Source: Acidimicrobiaceae bacterium (GTDB lineage Bacteria > Actinomycetota > Acidimicrobiia > Acidimicrobiales > UBA8592). Taken from it: DNA of 46,504 nucleotides. This document shows, piece after piece, positions 42,866-46,504 of the stretch. Position numbers and translations under genes: made by a program. The notes under the pieces were generated by a model. The model had not been told where the DNA came from. It did no database searches and worked only from the letters and a program-made list of their open reading frames with translations. Numbering within the stretch: the stretch's first letter is position 1; each line of letters begins with the position of its first letter. The stretch lies in assembly GCA_024641655.1 (NCBI GenBank), contig JAHECR010000026.1, positions 1 to 46,504 of the forward strand, written 5' to 3'.

Positions 42866-43867
42866 ATGGACTCCCCGATCGGACGACTTCGGCTTGCTCT
42901 GGCCATGGTCGCCACGGTCTTCGTCGCCGGGACGATCGGCTACTGGGCCTTCGGATTCACGCTGCTCGACGCGGCGTATCAGACCGTCACCACCGTGACG
43001 ACGGTCGGGTTCCGCGAGGTCGAGGTCTTCGGGACCGCCGAGAAGGTGTTCACGATGGCGCTCATCGGCGTCGGCGTTTCGACGGTGCTGTACACGTTCA
43101 CGCTCGCTGTGCAGACGGTGGTCGAGGGAGAGCTGCTCGAATTCGTCGGGAGGCGACGCATGGACAAGGAACTGAGCGCGGTGCAGAACCACACCGTGGT
43201 GTGCGGCTGGGGACGCGTCGGCCGCGCGATCGCCCATGATCTCCATCAAGCTGGGCACCGCGTCGTGGTCATCGACGCCGACGCCGAACGAACCACCGGC
43301 ATTCCCTTCCCGGTGGTCGTCGGCGATGCCACGCTCAACAGCGTCCTGAGGGAGGCCAAACTGGAGCAGGCGAGATCGCTGGTCGCTGCGCTACAAGGCG
43401 ACGCGGAGAACCTCTTCGTGACCTTGTCAGGACGAGCCATCAACCCCGGGCTCTTCATCGTCGCTCGCGCACGCGAGGAAGAATCGGTCGCCAAACTCGA
43501 ACAGGCCGGCGCCGACCGCGTCGTCAACCCGCAAGAACTCGGCGCCGCCCGTATGGCGTCGTTCATTGCGCGGCCGAACGTCGCCGAGTTCGTCGACGTC
43601 GTCATGCACGAGCGATCCTTGGAGTTCCGGATGGAGGAGTTCCATGTCGCGCCGCGCTCCTACCTCGCTGACAAGACGCTTCGAGACGCGGACCTCGGCG
43701 AGAAGAGCGGCGCTCTCGTTCTTGCGCTGCGGGCGCCAGGCGGCGTCTTCATCACCAACCCGAAGGGGTCGACCCAAATCGAGCCCGACCACGTAATCAT
43801 CGCCGTCGGCACCGACGACGACCTCCGGCGGCTCGCGGACCTCAACTCGCCTCTGGGTCGTAACTGA
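42866..43867 (+). CDS. Two-TM potassium channel with RCK (TrkA-N/TrkA-C) domain
   Basis: 333 residues, close to archaeal MthK in size and plan. Two helices (LALAMVATVFVAGTIGYWAF and VFTMALIGVGVSTVLYTFTLAVQTVV) flank a pore loop with filter TVGFRE (46-51) where TVGYGD is classical. After GELLEFVGRRR comes an RCK domain: GWGRVG (114-119) on a Rossmann strand VVCGWGRVG, VVIDADAERT, VVGDATLNSVLREA, then a C-terminal TrkA-C part ending HVIIAVGTDDDL. RCK domains gate the pore on binding calcium, NAD(H) or nucleotides. The full-length start looks leaderless, but M99 has an ideal internal Shine-Dalgarno that could make free RCK subunits. Divergent from the cotransporter gene. Confidence 0.93.
   Translation: MDSPIGRLRLALAMVATVFVAGTIGYWAFGFTLLDAAYQTVTTVTTVGFREVEVFGTAEKVFTMALIGVGVSTVLYTFTLAVQTVVEGELLEFVGRRRMDKELSAVQNHTVVCGWGRVGRAIAHDLHQAGHRVVVIDADAERTTGIPFPVVVGDATLNSVLREAKLEQARSLVAALQGDAENLFVTLSGRAINPGLFIVARAREEESVAKLEQAGADRVVNPQELGAARMASFIARPNVAEFVDVVMHERSLEFRMEEFHVAPRSYLADKTLRDADLGEKSGALVLALRAPGGVFITNPKGSTQIEPDHVIIAVGTDDDLRRLADLNSPLGRN
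43148..43162 (+). promoter_or_regulatory. Internal ribosome binding site and start for a soluble RCK subunit
   Basis: GGGAGG (43148-43153), a 6-nt spacer and an in-frame ATG (43160-43162, Met99) inside the channel gene, exactly between the inner helix and the RCK domain. The predicted product ends at 43867 and has 235 residues. MthK is known to make such a product from Met107. Confidence 0.6.
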
Positions 43868-43874
43868 GGCCGAG

Positions 43875-44009
43875 CGGACATCGCTAGGTCGTGCCCACGG
43901 CCACTTCGGGCAGGCTGACGAGGCGCACGAGATCGGTGTCACCCAAGCAGAGGGCATCGAGTTCATCGTTCACGCCATGGCAGCGAGACCCAAGTTCCTG
44001 GAGACCTGA
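43875..44009 (+). pseudogene. Probable remnant of a small gene, 3' end only
   Basis: In this frame the DNA reads as a compact acidic-helical peptide (GHFGQADEAHEIGVTQAEG, then IEFIVHAMAARPKFLET and a stop), with third positions almost all G or C as in the true genes here. There is no start codon before the peptide; the frame runs back into the end of the channel gene, so the 5' part seems lost. It ends where the helix-turn-helix-like ORF begins, as in toxin-antitoxin pairs. Family not recognised. Confidence 0.3.
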
Positions 44010-44283
44010 TGCCCAGATCGATCCGAGAGATCCTCGCGACCACGCCGACGAACTCGCGAAACGTTTCGCGGACTCCGAACCCCAACCAGTCGATGAGCGC
44101 CCTGTCGAGGAGTACCTCCTCGAACGTCCCGCCCTGGCTCGGGCACGCAGCGAACGCCAGATCGTCGACGCCGTCACCGCAGCCCGAGCCACCGGTGTGT
44201 CCTGGCAACGCATCGGTGAACTCCTCGGCACCTCCGCCCAAGCAGCCCAACAACGCTACGCCGCCGTCATCGAAACCAGCTGA
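43891..44283 (+). CDS. Small helix-turn-helix-like protein, start uncertain, possibly broken
   Basis: From about 44,008 onward this frame looks truly coding: RDHADELAKRFADSEP, PVEEYLLERPALARARSERQ and IVDAVTAARATGVSWQRIGELLGTSAQAAQQRY, the last part being like the short helix-turn-helix domain of actinobacterial antitoxin-type proteins. But no ATG or GTG stands in frame near 44,008. The GTG at 43,891 gives 130 residues, but the first 39 are Ser/Arg-rich and lie opposite a better coding frame, so they are probably not real. Likely an antitoxin-like gene that has lost its start, next to a remnant of its partner. It is 85 residues if counted from DPRDPRDH. Confidence 0.45.
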   Translation: MPTATSGRLTRRTRSVSPKQRASSSSFTPWQRDPSSWRPDAQIDPRDPRDHADELAKRFADSEPQPVDERPVEEYLLERPALARARSERQIVDAVTAARATGVSWQRIGELLGTSAQAAQQRYAAVIETS

Positions 44284-44900
44284 TATCGCGCACGTAGCCG
44301 AGCGCGGGTAGTGCCGAGAATGAGCGGGTCGCGACGGGTCCCAATGAGCGCTGATATTGGTGACCTCCAAGCACAAGGAGCGGCAAGCTGTAGGGGTGCG
44401 GGTGAGTGCTCAGGGGATGATGCGCCGGCGTGATGTGAGGGTGCGGACGGGTGGTCGCCGGCCTCCACGACGAACGGCGTACGCTCAGATTCGACGACTC
44501 GCGACGGGCTGTGAACCCCGAGACCGGTCAGCCGGTCGAAGCCTTGCGGCCCACCAGCGGTCGACACGGCAATCCCGCGCGTGCCACATCGCTGCCTACC
44601 AGGACCCGCCCGGGCCCCCTGAGTTGATGCGTGAGCGACGCGTTCACGAAGTGGAGATGCTTCGGCGCGTGAGGGGTCATCGGGGTTGAGCTGCCGAGCG
44701 GTCGACCTCACGCACCAGTGCTGGAGCGCCGAAGCCGATTTGAGCCACGCCCGTTCACTTGAGTTGACCGTGTCAGCCAAAGGAGAGCCGCGCGATGTGA
44801 TGGGAGCAAGCGCGCGGCAGCGCTGATCGCGCCGGCCCGAATCGTCGAATTCCACTCCCGCACAGTCGCAGCGGTGATCCGTTCTGACCAGGCGTCTCGC
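44284..44900. other. Stretch with no recognisable gene
   Basis: Open frames of 110 residues (44357-44689, plus) and 271 residues (44256-45071, minus) exist, but both are low-complexity, Arg/Ser-rich and show no family signal. The minus one runs through the tRNA fragment. I see nothing else here. The stretch is probably decayed DNA between the channel gene and the tRNA scar. Confidence 0.5.
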
Positions 44901-44935
44901 CCTTGGGCGAAAGGCCAAGGAACTCGAAGAGTTCC
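44901..44935 (-). terminator. Tandem hairpins downstream of the tRNA-Ala 3' end
   Basis: Stems CCTTGG/CCAAGG (44901-44906 with 44915-44920) and GGAACTC/GAGTTCC (44919-44925 with 44929-44935, 3-nt loop) begin 3 nt after the tRNA 3' end on the minus strand. This is what the native downstream flank of a tRNA gene would look like. Confidence 0.45.
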
Positions 44936-44937
44936 CG

Positions 44938-44982
44938 TGGAGCTGACGGGACTTGAACCCGTGACCCCCTGCTTGCAAAGCA
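44938..44982 (-). tRNA. 3' half of tRNA-Ala(TGC), fragment; probable attachment site
   Basis: On the minus strand the sequence runs TGCTTTGCAAGCAGGGGG, TCACGGGTTCAAGTCCCGT, CAGCTCCA. This is anticodon loop with TGC, 3' anticodon strand, variable loop, intact T arm (ACGGG / TTCAAGT / CCCGT) and 3' acceptor strand with discriminator A. The 5' half is absent: no GGAGCTG or GGGGCTG acceptor strand and no D arm lies upstream, and homology stops within the anticodon stem. A duplicated tRNA 3' end is the standard scar of a tyrosine-recombinase element. Confidence 0.8.
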
Positions 44983-45087
44983 TCTCGACCGCGGTCCACT
45001 GACCTGCGGAAATGCGCGAAATACCTGCTCAGCGGTGATTTCGTGTCACCCGCTGTTCCCCTTTGATCCACCGTGTTTCCTGCTGCT

Positions 45088-45111
45088 ACGCGCGCGATAC
45101 GCGCGCGCGAT
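45088..45111. repeat. Alternating CG tract
   Basis: ACGCGCGCGAT followed directly by ACGCGCGCGCGAT, a near-perfect direct repeat of alternating C and G in the gap before the HepT-like gene's stop. Purine-pyrimidine alternation of this kind can adopt Z-DNA; functional meaning unknown. Confidence 0.5.
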
Positions 45112-45440
45112 CATGCCTGGTGGTCTTGCAGCGCTGCGACGAGATCGGGGATGTGAGCGGTCGCGATCACCCAGACCTGGTCCGGGTCCACTCGGTGGTA
45201 GTGATGAGCAAGCACAACCCTCAGTCCGGCAATGTCGCTCCACGGGACGTCCGCGTACCGAGAAGTCGTGTCTTCGCCGAGGAGCGTTGCGGCTTCGCCG
45301 ATGATCTCCAAGAGGCGTTCAGCAGCGCGCCGCAAGATGGGATCACTGTCGAAGGCGCTGCGGCCACGTTCGACGACGAGCCCGAGCTCGTCTGCGGCAC
45401 TCAGAATGTCGGCGATCCGGTGGCCGTCAGATCGACTCAC
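45111..45440 (-). CDS. HepT-type HEPN toxin (DUF86 family)
   Basis: 109 residues. HEPN fold with the active-site motif RX4HXY as R74, H79, Y81 in LRVVLAHHYHRVD, the signature of HepT ribonucleases. In characterised systems MntA adds AMP to this Tyr and silences the toxin. The GTG start overlaps the stop of the nucleotidyltransferase gene (GTGA), so the antitoxin is translated first and coupled. The motif is intact, so the toxin is probably functional. It lies just inside the putative element bounded by the tRNA-Ala fragment. Confidence 0.9.
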   Translation of the reverse strand: MSRSDGHRIADILSAADELGLVVERGRSAFDSDPILRRAAERLLEIIGEAATLLGEDTTSRYADVPWSDIAGLRVVLAHHYHRVDPDQVWVIATAHIPDLVAALQDHQA

Positions 45441-45727
45441 AGTGGGATCGCTTCCCGACGGATGTGATCGTCGCGGTCGGTGAGCCCGCCGGCTGACACG
45501 ACGTCAACCGCACGGCCCAACAAGGCCTGGAGCGCTTCCTGGAGATGGAGGATGTCGAAGAGCGAGCTGTCAGGTTCGAAGTCGACGAGGAAGTCGATGT
45601 CGCTCGTCTCGGTGTCCTCGCCGCGAGCAACCGACCCGAAGACGGCGATCGTTCGTGCCCTGTGCTGGCGCGCTGCTTCAGCGATGGCGTCACGGTGGGT
45701 TTCGATCAACGCGGTCAGCTCGCTCAC
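45437..45727 (-). CDS. MntA-type minimal nucleotidyltransferase antitoxin
   Basis: 96 residues from a GTG at 45727. The nucleotidyltransferase motif GSX10DXD is complete: G31-S32 in VFGSVARGE and D43, D45 in TSDIDFLVDF; a third acidic residue is in RAVDVVSAGG. It belongs to the minimal nucleotidyltransferases that AMPylate a HEPN partner. It precedes and overlaps the HepT gene by 4 nt, the usual order of the HepT-MntA system. Confidence 0.9.
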   Translation of the reverse strand: MSELTALIETHRDAIAEAARQHRARTIAVFGSVARGEDTETSDIDFLVDFEPDSSLFDILHLQEALQALLGRAVDVVSAGGLTDRDDHIRREAIPL

Positions 45728-45819
45728 GTGCCCCAGGGTACCCGCGCTCGCTCAGTCGGCTAGGCCGTAGTGACCCTCCCGTACCAGTCGACAGCGGTGG
45801 CCTGTGGCAGCTTGGAGCG

Positions 45820-46410
45820 GTGGATTTCATCGGGGAGCTGGTCTTCCAAGTCGTGTTGTTCGCGTTGAACATCACACTGGGAATCGGACTGGCAGGGCTG
45901 TCCTACTGGCTCTGGGTGATGGTCCGACGACGACTCTGGCATCTCGATCGGCCCCTGGTCATCGAGGCACCTGACGGCGGGTTGTACTCGCTCGAAGTAC
46001 CTGGGCTCAGAGTGCGAACTCCGGTCTCCACTCGCATCTTCCGACCGAGGCGCTCTCTCGCTGGACCGCCGCCTGGGTGGACCAAGGACGATCGTCTCCA
46101 CCCTGACCGCGTCGTCGGATGCCTCGACGATCTTCTGATCTTCGTGGTCCCGTTCCTGCTCGCGGGTGTGCTGGTGCTCGTCCTGCTCTTCGTCCTCGAG
46201 GTCATCCTCGCGATAGTCGTCCTCGGGATCGCAGCGATTGTGGCCACCGTCATTCGACACCGATGGTCATGTGTCATCACCAGCCCCGAAGGCCGCACTT
46301 TTCGCTCGCGGGCGCGTGGCATGCGAGGCGTACGACGCCTCCGAGACGCAACGGCAGCCGCAATCAAGGCTGGCGACCTCCCAGCGCTGGAGCGAGCCAA
46401 CGAAGCGTGA
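45820..46410 (+). CDS. Two-helix membrane protein, unknown function
   Basis: 196 residues from the GTG at 45820 (GGAG lies only 2 nt before it, so the start is uncertain; in-frame sequence upstream is open to 45655 but reads as non-coding). One hydrophobic segment near the N-terminus (residues about 5-30, FQVVLFALNITLGIGLAGLS) and one long one (about 107-145, IFVVPFLLAGVLVLVLLFVL and on) flank a soluble loop; the C-terminus is basic and cytoplasmic-looking (RARGMRGVRRLRDATAAA). Divergent from the MntA gene. No family was recognised. Confidence 0.6.
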   Translation: MDFIGELVFQVVLFALNITLGIGLAGLSYWLWVMVRRRLWHLDRPLVIEAPDGGLYSLEVPGLRVRTPVSTRIFRPRRSLAGPPPGWTKDDRLHPDRVVGCLDDLLIFVVPFLLAGVLVLVLLFVLEVILAIVVLGIAAIVATVIRHRWSCVITSPEGRTFRSRARGMRGVRRLRDATAAAIKAGDLPALERANEA

Positions 46411-46504
46411 GTCACGGACCCGGCTCGATTGAACGTGGGTGTAGCCAGCTTCTACGAGGCGCCCCCTTGCGTGAGCACCTCGGGGTTCGGAGCCCAGAGC
46501 TGCG
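46411..46504. other. Right edge, no gene recognised
   Basis: 94 nt after the membrane protein gene. I see no start, RNA or repeat that I can support. If the tRNA reading is right, this lies within a mobile element that continues beyond the window. Confidence 0.4.

Noticed and set aside
44938..45020. A complete tRNA-Ala gene
   Set aside because: The 3' half is perfect but no 5' acceptor strand, D arm or 5' anticodon strand lies upstream on the minus strand; homology ends inside the anticodon stem.
44256..45071. A 271-residue minus-strand open frame
   Set aside because: It runs through the tRNA-Ala fragment, is rich in Arg/Ser/Ala without family signal, and gives the GFKSRQL-type peptide often seen when tRNA DNA is translated.

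Overview
The window is high-GC DNA with codons strongly biased to G or C at the third position. It carries a mycothiol-dependent maleylpyruvate isomerase-type enzyme, an ACAD11-like acyl-CoA dehydrogenase, several small secreted Ig-like proteins, and many genes whose start codon sits about 6 nt after a TANNNT -10 box with no Shine-Dalgarno. Together these suggest an actinobacterium, most likely of the Acidimicrobiia (Ilumatobacter-like). That placement is an inference from gene content and sequence style; no 16S rRNA or other marker is in view.

Layout. (1) 1-8,093: the 3' end of a Pro/Thr-rich membrane-anchored surface protein, pyrC, then a 6-kb alpha-2-macroglobulin-like lipoprotein gene whose thioester site is gone, closed by a cluster of GGTGTCAGACACC palindromes. 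(2) 8,094-17,829: ordinary metabolism: aldehyde dehydrogenase, proS with a GNAT acetyltransferase, a VOC protein, an acyl-CoA dehydrogenase, a mycothiol-type enzyme, an FAD-linked glycerol-3-phosphate dehydrogenase and a class II aldolase. (3) 17,946-22,606: a tight run of ABC exporter, xseA, xseB and a short-chain polyprenyl diphosphate synthase with overlapping starts and stops. (4) 22,785-29,479: signalling: a PAS-GGDEF-EAL protein, a NarL-type two-component system, two secreted proteins and a divergent glutamate-dehydrogenase-like protein lacking a key lysine. (5) 29,503-37,120: a membrane and regulator cluster with two DUF389 paralogues at its ends, an ArsR regulator with an MmpL transporter sharing an upstream box, and a membrane protein with a YtrA-type GntR regulator behind a large nested palindrome. 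(6) 37,186-39,873: OsmC, a methyltransferase and a flavin monooxygenase-like protein. (7) 40,133-43,867: a potassium module in which an SLC12-type cation-chloride cotransporter homologue is divergent from a 2TM-RCK potassium channel. (8) 43,870-46,504: a variable zone with gene remnants, the 3' half of a tRNA-Ala(TGC) as expected for an integration scar, a HepT/MntA toxin-antitoxin pair and a two-TM membrane protein.

The most interesting points are: a perfectly placed internal Shine-Dalgarno and ATG inside the potassium channel gene that would make a free RCK subunit, as in archaeal MthK; the tRNA-Ala fragment implying that a mobile element extends to the right of about 44,983; the paired DUF389/ArsR-MmpL/GntR cluster; and three proteins (alpha-2-macroglobulin, GGDEF domain, glutamate-dehydrogenase-like) that keep the fold but have lost active-site residues.
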